DNA from: an uncultured Niabella sp.
GTDB taxonomy: Bacteria; Bacteroidota; Bacteroidia; Chitinophagales; Chitinophagaceae
DNA: 64,000 nucleotides
Assembly: GCA_934486785.1 (NCBI GenBank)
Contig: CAKSQK010000005.1
Location: forward strand, 1 to 64,000
Direction: 5' to 3'
Below are positions 36,172 through 46,226 of the stretch, in pieces. The translations under genes and the position numbers were made by a program. The notes beneath the pieces were generated by a model. It did no database searches. It worked only from the letters and a program-made list of their open reading frames with translations, and was not told the origin of the DNA. Each line of letters starts with the position of its first letter. The first letter of the stretch is position 1.

Positions 36172-36864
36172 ATGAACTGGTCTCAATTTTTCACTTCATC
36201 TGTCGGAAAGAAAATTACAATGGCGCTGTCAGGCTTGTTCCTGGTTGCATTTTTAGTCGTTCACGCGGGCCTCAACGCCTGCATTTGGGCTAACGATGGC
36301 GGCCTCATGTTTAATAAAGCAGCCCATTGGATGGGGCAAACCATTGTGCCGCGTATACTGGAGATTGGCCTGTTTGTATTCTTTCTCATTCACATCATCC
36401 AGGGGCTGGTTTTAGAAGTTCAAAACCGCAGCAAGCGCGGCAAAGGCTATGCCATCAACCTTGGCAACCGTGGCAGTAAATGGTACAGTCGCGGCATGGG
36501 TGTACTTGGTTCCATCCTGCTCATCTTCTTAGTCATTCACCTAATTGATTTCTGGATCCCCTCAAGGTTTGGGGGGCTGGAAGAGATCACTTACCCCGAA
36601 GATGATACCGTATACCACAACCTGTATGGCGAAATGCAATACAAGTTCACCACCTTCCCCTGGATCCCGGTCATTTACATCATAGGTGTTATCGCGCTGT
36701 TCTGGCACCTGGTACACGGTTTTCAAAGCGCGTTCAGAACACTGGGCGTTACCAACCATAAATATTTGAACATGCTGATTGGCTTTGGTTGGGCTTTTTC
36801 AATCATTATTTGCCTTGCATTCATTATGATGCCCATTAGCTTCATGGCTGGCTGGTTGCAATAA
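36172..36864 (+). CDS. sdhC: Succinate dehydrogenase cytochrome b subunit (B. subtilis type)
   Basis: 230 residues, five membrane helices, the single-anchor type used with menaquinone. The haem-ligand histidines appear in helices (F-L-V-V-H-A-G-L-N, F-F-L-I-H-I-I-Q-G, F-L-V-I-H-L-I-D-F, W-H-L-V-H-G-F-Q-S). It anchors SdhA and SdhB to the inner membrane. First gene of the sdh operon, 112 bp before sdhA. Confidence 0.95.
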   Translation: MNWSQFFTSSVGKKITMALSGLFLVAFLVVHAGLNACIWANDGGLMFNKAAHWMGQTIVPRILEIGLFVFFLIHIIQGLVLEVQNRSKRGKGYAINLGNRGSKWYSRGMGVLGSILLIFLVIHLIDFWIPSRFGGLEEITYPEDDTVYHNLYGEMQYKFTTFPWIPVIYIIGVIALFWHLVHGFQSAFRTLGVTNHKYLNMLIGFGWAFSIIICLAFIMMPISFMAGWLQ

Positions 36865-36975
36865 TGAGCCCGGCTTTGGCACATATGGCATCTTCGTTGC
36901 GTCGCACTCTTCAACAGCAGAATATGTAGCATCAGCAACTCCAAACATTCAACTTCAAACGAGAAACGATTTTTT

Positions 36976-38952
36976 ATGTTAGACGCTAAAATACCTGAAG
37001 GAAAATTAGAAGAAAAATGGTACAACTACAAAGGCCATTCAAAACTGGTAAACCCTGCCAACAAGCGCAGGCTTGAAGTGATCGTTGTAGGCACAGGCCT
37101 TGCAGGCGCTTCAGCCGCCGCATCGCTGGGTGAGCTGGGTTATAAGGTAAAAGCCTTCTGCTTTCAGGATTCTCCGCGGCGCGCGCACTCCATTGCGGCA
37201 CAGGGCGGTATCAATGCTGCCAAAAATTATCAAAACGACGGCGACTCTATCTTCCGCTTGTTTTACGATACCATTAAAGGTGGCGATTACCGCGCACGCG
37301 AGGCCAATGTGCACCGCCTGGCCGAAGTAAGCGTTAACATTATTGACCAGTGCGTGGCACAGGGCGTACCCTTTGCGCGTGATTATGGCGGACTGCTGAA
37401 CAACCGCTCTTTTGGCGGCACACAGGTAAAACGTACTTTTTATGCCGCCGGGCAAACGGGGCAGCAGCTTCTTATTGGAGCGTACCAGGCTTTGGAAAGG
37501 CAGGTAGCGCTGGGCAATGTGCAAATGTACAGCCGCCACGAAATGCTGGAAGTAGTGATCGTTGACGGCAAAGCCCGCGGAATTATTGCCCGCAACCTGG
37601 TAAGCGGTAAGCTGGAAAGATATTTTGGTCACGCAGTGTTGCTTTGTACCGGTGGATATGGGAACGTGTTCTATCTTTCTACCAACGCCATGGGCAGCAA
37701 TGCTACCGCCATCTGGAAGGCGCACAAAAAAGGCGCTTTCTTTGGCAATCCCTGCATGACGCAAATTCACCCCACCTGTATCCCCGTTTCAGGCGATCAC
37801 CAAAGCAAACTCACGCTCATGTCAGAGTCGCTGCGTAATGATGGCCGTATCTGGGTTCCAAAAAATCAAAACGAAACACGTAAGGCCAACGATATTCCTG
37901 AAGAAGAAAGAGATTATTATCTCGAAAGAAGATACCCTGCTTTTGGCAATCTGGTACCGCGCGATGTGGCCAGCCGTGCCGCCAAAGAAAGATGTGATGC
38001 GGGTTATGGTGTGGGTACTACCAAGCAGGCTGTTTACCTCGACTTTAAATACAATCTGATTAATAAATACGGCAGGGCAGAAGCCAGCAAACGCGGCATT
38101 CCCAACCCTGATACCGAAACCCTGATCAAGCTGGGTAAAGAAGTAGTAAAAGAAGAGTATGGTAATCTTTTCGATATGTACGAAAAGATCACAGGAGAAA
38201 ATCCCTATGAAGTGCCCATGCGCATTTACCCTGCCGTGCACTATACTATGGGTGGCCTGTGGGTTGACTATGAGCTGATGACAACCGTAAAAGGCCTGTA
38301 TTGCCTGGGAGAAGCCAACTTCAGCGATCACGGTGCCAACCGCCTTGGGGCATCAGCGTTGATGCAGGGCCTGGCAGACGGTTACTTTGTAATTCCTTAT
38401 ACAATTGGTAATTACCTGGCTGATGAAATTGCCGTTAAACCCATTCCAACCACAGACCCGGCGTTTGTTCAGGCCGAAGCCGAAGTGAACGAAAGAATAC
38501 AACATTTGATGAATGTGAAAGGCACTCAAACAGTTGAGAGTTTTCACAAACGCCTGGGCAAGATCATGTGGGATAAATGCGGTATGGCACGCAACGCGCA
38601 GGGCCTGCAGGAAGCCATTCAGGAAATACGTGCGCTGCGCGCAGATTTTTGGAAGAACGTACGCATACCCGGCGGTATTTATGAAATGAACCCGGAATTG
38701 GATAAGGCCAACCGCGTGGCAGACTTTTTAGAGCTGGGCGAACTGATGTGCATTGACGCGCTTGAAAGAGCCGAAAGCTGCGGTGGCCACTTCCGCGAAG
38801 AAAGCCAGACCGAAGAAGGTGAAGCATTAAGAAATGATGAGGAGTTTATGTATGTTTCTGCATGGCAGTACAAAGGCCCGGAAAACTGGGAGTTGCATAA
38901 AGAAAATTTGAATTACGAAGTGATCAAACCTTCACAGCGGAACTATAAGTAA
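36976..38952 (+). CDS. sdhA: Succinate dehydrogenase/fumarate reductase flavoprotein subunit
   Basis: 658 residues. An FAD-binding Rossmann motif ([12 protein letters not shown]) is near residue 35. The covalent-FAD His lies in [15 protein letters not shown]. Substrate-binding residues appear in H-P-T and H-Y-T-M-G-G-L-W-V. The C-terminal capping domain is present. Oxidises succinate and passes electrons to SdhB. Confidence 0.97.
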   Translation: MLDAKIPEGKLEEKWYNYKGHSKLVNPANKRRLEVIVVGTGLAGASAAASLGELGYKVKAFCFQDSPRRAHSIAAQGGINAAKNYQNDGDSIFRLFYDTIKGGDYRAREANVHRLAEVSVNIIDQCVAQGVPFARDYGGLLNNRSFGGTQVKRTFYAAGQTGQQLLIGAYQALERQVALGNVQMYSRHEMLEVVIVDGKARGIIARNLVSGKLERYFGHAVLLCTGGYGNVFYLSTNAMGSNATAIWKAHKKGAFFGNPCMTQIHPTCIPVSGDHQSKLTLMSESLRNDGRIWVPKNQNETRKANDIPEEERDYYLERRYPAFGNLVPRDVASRAAKERCDAGYGVGTTKQAVYLDFKYNLINKYGRAEASKRGIPNPDTETLIKLGKEVVKEEYGNLFDMYEKITGENPYEVPMRIYPAVHYTMGGLWVDYELMTTVKGLYCLGEANFSDHGANRLGASALMQGLADGYFVIPYTIGNYLADEIAVKPIPTTDPAFVQAEAEVNERIQHLMNVKGTQTVESFHKRLGKIMWDKCGMARNAQGLQEAIQEIRALRADFWKNVRIPGGIYEMNPELDKANRVADFLELGELMCIDALERAESCGGHFREESQTEEGEALRNDEEFMYVSAWQYKGPENWELHKENLNYEVIKPSQRNYK

Positions 38953-39420
38953 TTCGGCAATTTGATAATTAGGCAATTTTGAAATGTGATAATCGGGAAA
39001 TATGTAAATGTGAAAATTGATTGAACGAAAAAGAAAATATCATTATCAGCAGGTCATTACAGTTTTCAATAGATCTTGTCAAATATTGTGAACTTCTAGA
39101 GAAGGAAAGAAAATTTGTGATAGCAAATCAGTTGCTTCGGAGTGGAACATCAATAGGAGCAAATGTTTTTGAGGCTCAACATTGCGAAAGTAGGGCAGAC
39201 TTCATTCACAAAATGAAGATTGCGGTAAAAGAAGCAAATGAAACTTTATATTGGTTGATGATTTGTGAGAAAAGCGATGGTTATGGTGAGGTTAGCTTTT
39301 TTAAACAGGAAGTTGAACAGTTAATTAAAATTATTTCTAAGATAATAATTACAAGTAAAAGCGTGTAGGTTACGATTTTCACATTCATCACATTTTCTAA
39401 TTTACACATTTAATATTATT
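38953..39420. repeat. AT-rich imperfect inverted repeats flanking an inserted gene
   Basis: The left flank (38960-39018) and right flank (39369-39415) of the four-helix-bundle gene are both built from short words such as AAATGTG, GAAAAT and their complements (TTTTCACATT, CACATTTTC, ACACATTT). The right flank read backwards resembles the left. Together they look like the ends of a small insertion between sdhA and sdhB. Confidence 0.5.
39021..39368 (+). CDS. Four-helix bundle protein (23S rRNA IVS-encoded family)
   Basis: 115 residues, four amphipathic helices with the family signature [13 protein letters not shown] and [19 protein letters not shown]. The start is a TTG at 39021; no ATG fits. 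Relatives were first seen within intervening sequences of 23S rRNA genes and are scattered through Bacteroidetes genomes. Here the gene sits in an otherwise compact sdhC-A-B operon, on the same strand, flanked by AT-rich inverted repeats. Function unknown; probably a mobile passenger. Confidence 0.9.
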   Translation: MNEKENIIISRSLQFSIDLVKYCELLEKERKFVIANQLLRSGTSIGANVFEAQHCESRADFIHKMKIAVKEANETLYWLMICEKSDGYGEVSFFKQEVEQLIKIISKIIITSKSV

Positions 39421-40188
39421 ATGGAACATTACAATATGAACCTCACACTTAAAGTGTGGAAACAAAAAAATTCAGAAAGCAGGGGCGCTTTTGAAACTTA
39501 CCGGGTAAGCGATATCTCATCAGAAATGTCGTTCCTCGAAATGTTTGACGTGCTGAACGAGCAGCTTGTTCGCGATGGTAAAGAACCAATCGCATTTGAT
39601 CATGACTGCCGCGAAGGTATTTGCGGCACCTGCTCTATGTACATCAATGGCCGCCCGCACGGGCCGTGGCACGGCACCACCACCTGCCAGTTGCACATGC
39701 GCGCTTTTAAAGATGGCGATACCATTGTGATAGAACCCTGGCGCGCTAAAGCTTTCCCCGTAATTAAAGACTTGGTGGTAGACCGCACCGCTTTTGACCG
39801 CATTATACAGGCCGGTGGTTATATATCGGTAAACAGTGGCGTAACGGTAGATGCCAATGCCATACCTGTACCGAAAGATGAGGCGGATAAATCATTTGCA
39901 GCAGCAGCATGCATTGGTTGCGGCGCATGCGTGGCTGCCTGTAAAAACTCCTCTGCATTATTATTCCTTTCTGCAAAAGTTTCGCACCTGGCATTGTTGC
40001 CGCAGGGCGTTCCCGAAAGGCAGAAAAGAGCTTTGGCCATGGTGGCGCAAATGGATAAGGAAGGATTTGGCAGTTGTACCAACACCCAGGCCTGCGAAGC
40101 CGTTTGCCCCAAGGAAATTGAAATTACGAACATAAGCCGTCTAAACAGAGAGTTTACTCTCGCCGGGTTAGCTGCCGACGAAAAATAG
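39421..40188 (+). CDS. sdhB: Succinate dehydrogenase/fumarate reductase iron-sulfur subunit
   Basis: 255 residues. The N-terminal [2Fe-2S] ferredoxin-like domain has [10 protein letters not shown] with a distal Cys in T-T-C-Q-L. The C-terminal domain has [12 protein letters not shown] and [12 protein letters not shown] for the remaining clusters. It carries electrons from SdhA to the quinone site in SdhC. Last gene of the operon, followed by a strong terminator. Confidence 0.96.
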   Translation: MEHYNMNLTLKVWKQKNSESRGAFETYRVSDISSEMSFLEMFDVLNEQLVRDGKEPIAFDHDCREGICGTCSMYINGRPHGPWHGTTTCQLHMRAFKDGDTIVIEPWRAKAFPVIKDLVVDRTAFDRIIQAGGYISVNSGVTVDANAIPVPKDEADKSFAAAACIGCGACVAACKNSSALLFLSAKVSHLALLPQGVPERQKRALAMVAQMDKEGFGSCTNTQACEAVCPKEIEITNISRLNREFTLAGLAADEK

Positions 40189-40212
40189 CTAAATACCAAA
40201 ATCGTCATAAAT

Positions 40213-40243
40213 GCCTCCCTGCATTGTGCGGGGAGGCTTTTTT
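40213..40243 (+). terminator. Rho-independent terminator of the sdh operon
   Basis: GCCTCCCTGC (40213-40222) pairs with GCGGGGAGGC (40228-40237), loop of 5 nt, then a T-run. It lies 24 bp after the sdhB stop. Confidence 0.92.
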
Positions 40244-40285
40244 ATTTGGGTATGGTAATTGTTACGGTGATAATAAAACCAGTTT

Positions 40286-40540
40286 ATGTTATACAGAAAA
40301 AATATGGGTGTGGCCGACAGGATGATCCGATCCGGAGCAGCAGGGCTTATCAGCGCTGCAATTGGCACTAAAAAGAAAAAATCAATGCTTGATTATATGC
40401 TTCTAATAATGAGCGGCATGTTCATCATTACAAGCGTCTCAGGCAAATGCCCGGCTTATTCCATTGCCAGTGTGGATACGCTGAGCGATGCGGAACGCCG
40501 GGCCAGGAACAGGAAAGAAGTGAACGATATGAAACACTGA
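40286..40540 (+). CDS. DUF2892-like small membrane protein
   Basis: 84 residues: N-M-G-V-A-D-R-M-I-R-S near the start, two hydrophobic segments, and S-G-K-C-P-A-Y-S between helix and tail, as in DUF2892/YgaP-like proteins. The last 25 residues are charged. The stop is next to the stop of the convergent ispF. Function unknown. Confidence 0.75.
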   Translation: MLYRKNMGVADRMIRSGAAGLISAAIGTKKKKSMLDYMLLIMSGMFIITSVSGKCPAYSIASVDTLSDAERRARNRKEVNDMKH

Positions 40541-41020
40541 TCAGGCTTTTTGTAAAAGAACGGTTGCGTAAGCCATCAGTCCTTCTTCGCGGCCCACAAA
40601 GCCCATGTGCTCGGTGGTGGTAGCTTTGATGGAAACATCAGAAATTTCTATTTTCAATATACCTGCAATGGTTTCCTGCATGGCAGGAACATAAGGTTTT
40701 ATTTTGGGTTCCTGCAGGCAAAGCGTTGAATCAATGTTCACCACTTTATAACCTTTGTTTTTAATCATCCCGGCAGTTTCTTTCAAAAGTATTTTACTGT
40801 CAATGTCTTTAAAACGCACGTCATTGTTGGGGAAATGAACACCTATATCGCCCAGCGCCAAAGCACCCAGCATGGCATCGCAAAGGGCGTGTAACAGCAC
40901 ATCAGCATCACTGTAACCAATGGCGCCTTTGTGATGAGGAATATTAACGCCGCCAATCCAAAGATCACGGCCTGGTGCAAACTGGTGAAAATCGATCCCT
41001 GTACCAACTCTGAAAGACAT
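40541..41020 (-). CDS. ispF: 2-C-methyl-D-erythritol 2,4-cyclodiphosphate synthase
   Basis: 159 residues, the usual length. MEP pathway of isoprenoid synthesis. Zn ligands appear in G-T-G-I-D-F-H and the following H; the hallmark S-D-A-D-V-L-L-H-A-L-C-D-A-M-L-G-A is near residue 37, and T-T-T-E-H-M-G-F near the C-terminus. Divergent from murF with 90 bp between starts. Confidence 0.97.
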   Translation of the reverse strand: MSFRVGTGIDFHQFAPGRDLWIGGVNIPHHKGAIGYSDADVLLHALCDAMLGALALGDIGVHFPNNDVRFKDIDSKILLKETAGMIKNKGYKVVNIDSTLCLQEPKIKPYVPAMQETIAGILKIEISDVSIKATTTEHMGFVGREEGLMAYATVLLQKA

Positions 41021-41098
41021 AGTTATTACGTTTTTAAAATAAGCGCCTTTACGGCCCGCATCAAATATAGCATCATTCTTTTACTCACCCGGTTTATT

Positions 41099-41106
41099 TA
41101 CATTTG
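41099..41106 (+). promoter_or_regulatory. TAnnTTTG promoter element of murF
   Basis: TACATTTG fits the Bacteroidetes -7 consensus and ends 4 nt before the murF ATG, so the transcript is probably leaderless. Confidence 0.5.
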
Positions 41107-41110
41107 CTGT

Positions 41111-42400
41111 ATGAGCATTGAAGAACTTTATAAAATATACCAGCAGTACCCGTCAGTGCAAACAGATACGCGAAAGCTAAAACCGGGCGACATTTTTTTT
41201 GCCCTCAAAGGTCCCAATTTTAACGGCAATGCTTTTGCAAAACAGGCTATTGATGCCGGCGCCGTGTGCGCTGTAATAGATGAAAAAGAATATGAAAATC
41301 CCGGCAAAACTTTTTTGGTTCATGATGCATTAACGGCATTGCAGCAACTGGCACACCACCATCGCAGGCAGTTTCACATCCCCTTTCTGGCCATCACAGG
41401 CAGCAATGGAAAAACCACAACTAAGGAATTGATACATGTAGTGCTTAGCTCAGCTTATAATGTTTATACTACCGAAGGCAACCTGAACAACCACATAGGT
41501 GTGCCGATTACTATTTTAAAAGTGCAGGAAGATGCAAAAATGGCTGTAATTGAAATGGGAGCCAACCATTTACACGAAATTGAAGGTTATTGCAAAATTG
41601 CAGAACCTACGCATGGCCTTATTACCAATTGCGGTAAGGCGCACCTGGAAGGTTTTGGGAGCCTGGAAGGTGTGAAAAAAGGTAAGGGAGAATTGTTTGA
41701 ACATATACGGAATGTTCAGGGCACTGCTTTTGTAATGTGGGATTATGATTACCTGCGCGAGCTAAGTGCAGGCATTGAAGACATAGTAAGCTACGGCACA
41801 CGCGATGCGGATGTAACAGGCAGCATTGTACAATCTTCACCTTTTTTAAGGGTAAAGATTGACCCTGGAATAGAAATTCAGACACAACTGGTTGGCGATT
41901 ATAATTTGCCGAATGTGCTGGCTGCCGTGGCTGTTGGCAGAGAAATGAAAATCAGTATGAGCAAAATAAAAGATGCCATTGAAGCTTATGCACCTTCTAA
42001 CAGCCGCTCGCAACTGGTGCAGCACGGAACAAACAAATTCATACTGGATGCCTATAATGCCAACCCCAGTAGCATGCAACTGGCCATTGAAAATTTTGCT
42101 GCCATCCAGGCAGATAAAAAAGTTTTAATGCTGGGCGCTATGGCAGAAATGGGCCGGCAAACAGAGGCAGAGCACCAACGCTTGGTAGATCTTATTAAGC
42201 AGTACAAATGGCACGCTGTACTATTGGTGGGCAGCCATTTTGAACGATTTAAAAATGAGTTTATCTATTTTGAAAATGCAGATGCGGCCGGCGCATGGTT
42301 TGCACAACAAAATTTTACGGGCACTTATTTTTTGGTGAAGGGCAGCCGCAGTTCGCACATGGAAAAGATATTGGCAGCAGGCAATATTGCCGGCACGTGA
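41111..42400 (+). CDS. murF: UDP-N-acetylmuramoyl-tripeptide--D-alanyl-D-alanine ligase
   Basis: 429 residues from the ATG at 41111; the open frame extends back to 40931, but that part overlaps ispF and is not MurF-like. It adds D-Ala-D-Ala to the murein precursor. Motifs: the S/T-D-T-R-K-L/V motif at about 18-22, the ATP loop T-G-S-N-G-K-T-T-T-K near 98-107, E-M-G-A-N near 148, and D-A-Y-N-A-N-P-S-S-M in the C-terminal domain. It stands outside a dcw cluster here. Confidence 0.96.
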   Translation: MSIEELYKIYQQYPSVQTDTRKLKPGDIFFALKGPNFNGNAFAKQAIDAGAVCAVIDEKEYENPGKTFLVHDALTALQQLAHHHRRQFHIPFLAITGSNGKTTTKELIHVVLSSAYNVYTTEGNLNNHIGVPITILKVQEDAKMAVIEMGANHLHEIEGYCKIAEPTHGLITNCGKAHLEGFGSLEGVKKGKGELFEHIRNVQGTAFVMWDYDYLRELSAGIEDIVSYGTRDADVTGSIVQSSPFLRVKIDPGIEIQTQLVGDYNLPNVLAAVAVGREMKISMSKIKDAIEAYAPSNSRSQLVQHGTNKFILDAYNANPSSMQLAIENFAAIQADKKVLMLGAMAEMGRQTEAEHQRLVDLIKQYKWHAVLLVGSHFERFKNEFIYFENADAAGAWFAQQNFTGTYFLVKGSRSSHMEKILAAGNIAGT

Positions 42401-42461
42401 TCTCAGTCATTTTTACAAAGGCTTCGCAACTATTTATACATTCACCGGTTTATTATATCAT

Positions 42462-42920
42462 ATGGCAAAAGAAAAAAACAGCAGAGGTTACCTGGCATCA
42501 GTGCTGGGATTTTATTGCCCCAGGTGCAGAGAGGGAAAGTTATTTGAAAGGCCACTGAGCACAAAGTTCAACAGCATTTTAAAAATGAATAAAAACTGCC
42601 CTGTTTGTGGCCAGCCTACCGAAATTGAAGTTGGCTTTTATTATGGAACAAGTTATGTAAGTTATGCACTTGCTGTAGCAATAAGCGTAGCCAGCGCGGT
42701 GGCCTGGTGGGTGATTATTGGTTTTTCGGTGAATGATAACCGATTTATTTATTGGATCATTTTCAATGCGCTGCTGCTGGGAGTGCTGCAGCCCTGGCTT
42801 ATGCGGCTGGCCAGAAGCCTTTGGATCTCCTGGTTTGTGAAATATGATCCTGACTGGCAGGAACGTGCCCCGGAGGATGTATCGGAGCGCATCAACGAAC
42901 AGATCGGCAATAACTGGTAA
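42462..42920 (+). CDS. DUF983 membrane protein with zinc ribbon
   Basis: 152 residues from the ATG at 42462; earlier in-frame ATGs overlap murF. An N-terminal zinc ribbon (C-P-R-C at about 20-23, C-P-V-C at about 46-49) is followed by two membrane helices and an amphipathic C-terminus. This is the DUF983 layout, common in Bacteroidetes. Function unknown. Convergent with the META-domain gene, 2 bp apart. Confidence 0.85.
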   Translation: MAKEKNSRGYLASVLGFYCPRCREGKLFERPLSTKFNSILKMNKNCPVCGQPTEIEVGFYYGTSYVSYALAVAISVASAVAWWVIIGFSVNDNRFIYWIIFNALLLGVLQPWLMRLARSLWISWFVKYDPDWQERAPEDVSERINEQIGNNW

Positions 42921-42922
42921 AC

Positions 42923-43411
42923 TTACCTGCGGCATTCAAAAACAATATTGCTGATGCCATCCCGCAGGTACAACTTGTCACCTTCAATGGTAAACGCGCT
43001 GATTCTTGTTTCCAAAAGATTGATGTAAGCGTTTTCTTTTTCTATGTCGGGGCAAGTCATTCTTGTGGCCCCAATGCCTTGAAAGCGTATGCTGTAGCCA
43101 TTTAACTGAATGGTTCCGAAAACATTATTACACGGCGCTTTACCGGTAAACCTTGTTCCTGTTTCAGGAAAAGTAAGTGTTACATGATTCAGGGTTTCCA
43201 GCTCGGCCTTTTGCTGGCGGCGCATGGAGATCACCGTCCACGTTCCGGCCAACTCTTTTTGAAACGATTTGGCATCAGCCTTAAAAGTATACACTTCTTT
43301 TACCACGCCTTTTTGTTTTTGAGAAGAAGGCATTTGCTCACGCGGCGTGCTGCAATAGCTGATGCTTAGGATGAAAAAAAGCCCAAATGTGTAAGCCAGA
43401 ACCGTTTTCAT
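42923..43411 (-). CDS. META domain (HslJ-like) lipoprotein
   Basis: 162 residues from the ATG at 43411, giving a signal peptide with lipobox L-S-I-S-Y-C (Cys about 20). The META domain follows: L-A-G-T-W-T-V, F-T-G-K-A-P-C-N-N-V-F-G, R-M-T-C-P and the C-terminal L-Y-L-R-D. In E. coli HslJ is a heat-inducible outer-membrane protein linked to novobiocin resistance; the role here is unknown. Confidence 0.85.
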   Translation of the reverse strand: MKTVLAYTFGLFFILSISYCSTPREQMPSSQKQKGVVKEVYTFKADAKSFQKELAGTWTVISMRRQQKAELETLNHVTLTFPETGTRFTGKAPCNNVFGTIQLNGYSIRFQGIGATRMTCPDIEKENAYINLLETRISAFTIEGDKLYLRDGISNIVFECRR

Positions 43412-43452
43412 ATAATGATTTTCCTGTACACGGGCCATAACTGTGCCAATGT

Positions 43453-44769
43453 TTACAACCGTTCCAGCATCTCCACTACTTTTTCGCGTTTTAAGATCAG
43501 GTAGCCCAGGCGGTCTTTGCTGATGCCTTCTTTTAGCTGGTAGCTGAAAGACAAGGCATCATCTGTTACTGTAGTTTCAAAATGACGGAAGGTGATGTTA
43601 TTGTGTTCGCGGAGCTCTTCGCCAATTTCATACAGGTGTGTGGAAAGAATGAACAACGAGCCTTTTACTTTTATAAGGCCTTCAATTACGGCAAGTGAGC
43701 AACGCATGGCATCCTGGATATTGGTGCCTTTAAACAATTCATCAATCAGCACCAGCCATTTGCGGCCATCGCTGATGCGCTCTACGGTGCTTTTAATGCG
43801 CTGCACTTCGTTAAAAAAGAAACTCTCGCCTTTTACAATATTATCCACTACGTTAATATTGCTGATCAGCCCGTCAAACATCGTTAATTTCATTTCTTTG
43901 GCTGGTACACCCATGCCAATATGCGCCAGGAAAACAGCGCCGCCCACGGCTTTAATGAGCGTGCTTTTGCCAGCCATGTTGGCGCCGGTCAAAAATAAAA
44001 AACTGTTGTCGGGGTCAAGCGTAAGATTGTAAGGAACGGGTTTTTCAAGCAGCAGGTGGTACAGCCCTTTGGCTTCTATCACGGGCATTTCACTTTCAAT
44101 AAAATCAGGAAACGCCAGGTTGTAGCGTTTAACAGCCATTGCCATGGAATACCACGCATCAAGGCGGCTGTAAATATCCATCAGCTCAATTACATTGTCT
44201 TTATATAGCCCGCGCACATTGGCGGCAAAGTATAAATTGCGGTTGATGGAAAGCGGGGCATCGGCGCCGGTTTCAGACATTTGCCTGAACACATCATTGC
44301 GCAGCAGGCCTTCGATCCTGTCAATATAAATTTGAAAATTCATGGGCAGGGCAAGCCCGCCAAGTAGCTGAACGATCTTTTTTAATCCCCTGAAAAAATC
44401 AATAAAGTGCCTGATGGAAAAACGTACCATAGCATAATCGGCGCTGTGCAGCACCCTGTACATGTATGCCTCAACCGTGCCGGGATTGTTGCCAATAGTG
44501 TCCAGCGCATAATCTAAAAACTTATCCATCACCAGCACTGTGCCGTTCGATATTTCTTCAGGCCACTCATCAATGCGCTCTATCAGCTTTTTAATGATAT
44601 TTTGCGTGCCTTTAATTTTATTGATGTCGCTGAACGGTGTTGAAAAATAACGGCGCAGCCATTCCTTTCCACCCTCGGTGCGGGTAAAATTCAACTTGTG
44701 AAAAATGGAATAATTTTCCTCGTGATGGAAAATAGAAATATCATTAAACGAAATGTTATCTATCTGCAT
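43453..44769 (-). CDS. MutS-like ATPase (MutS domain V only)
   Basis: 438 residues. A helical N-terminal lever region (1-240) is followed by the MutS ATPase: Walker A G-A-N-M-A-G-K-S-T near 265, Walker B L-V-L-I-D-E-L-F-K-G-T-N near 342, and S-T-H-L-Y-E. It lacks the mismatch-binding domain I and the Smr nuclease of MutS2, so it is a small MutS-related ATPase of Bacteroidetes. A role in recombination or DNA structure control is possible but unproven. Confidence 0.88.
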   Translation of the reverse strand: MQIDNISFNDISIFHHEENYSIFHKLNFTRTEGGKEWLRRYFSTPFSDINKIKGTQNIIKKLIERIDEWPEEISNGTVLVMDKFLDYALDTIGNNPGTVEAYMYRVLHSADYAMVRFSIRHFIDFFRGLKKIVQLLGGLALPMNFQIYIDRIEGLLRNDVFRQMSETGADAPLSINRNLYFAANVRGLYKDNVIELMDIYSRLDAWYSMAMAVKRYNLAFPDFIESEMPVIEAKGLYHLLLEKPVPYNLTLDPDNSFLFLTGANMAGKSTLIKAVGGAVFLAHIGMGVPAKEMKLTMFDGLISNINVVDNIVKGESFFFNEVQRIKSTVERISDGRKWLVLIDELFKGTNIQDAMRCSLAVIEGLIKVKGSLFILSTHLYEIGEELREHNNITFRHFETTVTDDALSFSYQLKEGISKDRLGYLILKREKVVEMLERL

Positions 44770-44795
44770 ACCGTATAAGTTTGAGTAGTGACGCC

Positions 44796-46145
44796 TTACC
44801 TGTTGAACAACAGCCGTTTTCCTTTTACAGACTCGTTCCAGGCCGTGTTTCCATAAATATCATATGCCAGGTGGCCATTTACAAATGTCTGTACCACAGA
44901 CATAGGAAATTCAAAGCCCTCTAAGGGGCTCCAACCGCACTTGTAATAAATGTTTTCCTTGTTTGCTGTAAAACGTTTTTCAGGATCAATCACTACCAGG
45001 TCAGCAAAATATCCTTCTCTCAGGTAGCCACGCTCTTTTATTTGAAAACACTCTGCTACAGTGTGGCTCATTTTCTGCGCAATTTTTTCAAGCGATATTT
45101 TACCCGCGGCATGGTAATACAACATGAGCGGTAAGGAGTGCTGCACCAGTGGCAGGCCGGCATGCGCTTTTTCATAGGGATTCATTTTTTCTGTATAGGT
45201 ATGCGGAGCGTGGTCTGTAGCAACCACATCCAGGCGGTCATCAAGCAAAGCCTGCCACAGCGCTGCTTTGTGATGCGGCGCCTTAATGGCCGGGTTGCAT
45301 TTTATAAAATTGCCTTTTTCAGCGTAATCATCGGCTGTAAAATGCAGGTGATGCACACATACTTCAGCCGTGATCTTTTTATCCTGCACCGGGAACATAT
45401 TGGTAAACAGCCGCAGCTCGCGTTCAGTGCTGATATGCAAAATGTGCAGCCTTGAGCCATGTTTTTTAGCCAGTTGAACGGCATAAAACGAGGATTCAAA
45501 GCAGGCTTCTTCATCGCGGATCACGGGATGATCGGCTGCCGTCAGCCCGCGCCCGGCTGCCAGTGCATTTTGCAGGTTGGCTTTAATGATGCGTTCATCC
45601 TCGCAGTGCGTGGCAATGAGCATTTCACTTTCAGAAAAAAGTTTTTCCAGTACAAGTGGGTTATCAACCAGCAGGTTGCCCGTGCTGCTGCCCATAAAAG
45701 CTTTAATGCCGCAAATTTTGTCTTTATGAGCATTGGCTGCCAGCGCATCATCAGCATTTTCATTATTGGTGCCAATGTAAAAGGAGTAATTAGCCAGCGA
45801 AGTTTGCGCTGCTATATTGTATTTTTCTTCCAGCAGGTCAAGCGTAAAAGCGGGCGGAACCGTGTTGGGCATTTCCATAAAACTGGTTACACCACCTGCC
45901 ACAGCGGCTTTGCTTTCAGTATAAATTGTGGCTTTATGCGTAAGTCCCGGCTCTCTAAAATGCACCTGGTCGTCAATTACGCCAGGTAGTAAAAACTTTC
46001 CCTCTCCATTAATCTCTGTCACATTTTCTTTGGTTGCAATATTGTTTCCGATCTTTTCAATTCTTTGATTTTTAATGAGTACGTCACCGGTTTTTATTTG
46101 GCCTTCGTTTACTATATGTATGTTTTTTATAAGATATATTTGCAT
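44796..46145 (-). CDS. pyrC: Dihydroorotase (class I)
   Basis: 449 residues from the ATG at 46145 (frame open to 46190). Third step of pyrimidine synthesis. Metal site: the usual D-x-H-x-R is here D-Q-V-H-F-R-E-P-G; G-I-K-A-F-M-G-S-S carries the Lys expected to be carbamylated; further ligands are in A-T-H-C-E-D, H-I-L-H-I-S and V-A-T-D-H-A-P-H. Hydantoinase and allantoinase are alternatives by fold, but the motif set fits dihydroorotase. Confidence 0.9.
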   Translation of the reverse strand: MQIYLIKNIHIVNEGQIKTGDVLIKNQRIEKIGNNIATKENVTEINGEGKFLLPGVIDDQVHFREPGLTHKATIYTESKAAVAGGVTSFMEMPNTVPPAFTLDLLEEKYNIAAQTSLANYSFYIGTNNENADDALAANAHKDKICGIKAFMGSSTGNLLVDNPLVLEKLFSESEMLIATHCEDERIIKANLQNALAAGRGLTAADHPVIRDEEACFESSFYAVQLAKKHGSRLHILHISTERELRLFTNMFPVQDKKITAEVCVHHLHFTADDYAEKGNFIKCNPAIKAPHHKAALWQALLDDRLDVVATDHAPHTYTEKMNPYEKAHAGLPLVQHSLPLMLYYHAAGKISLEKIAQKMSHTVAECFQIKERGYLREGYFADLVVIDPEKRFTANKENIYYKCGWSPLEGFEFPMSVVQTFVNGHLAYDIYGNTAWNESVKGKRLLFNR

Positions 46146-46226
46146 ATTGGTTTGATGTTTGTTGCTTGGTGTGCGACGTTCATTTAACATCTCAAACCAA
46201 AATTTTTAACCTTGTCAAATAAATGT

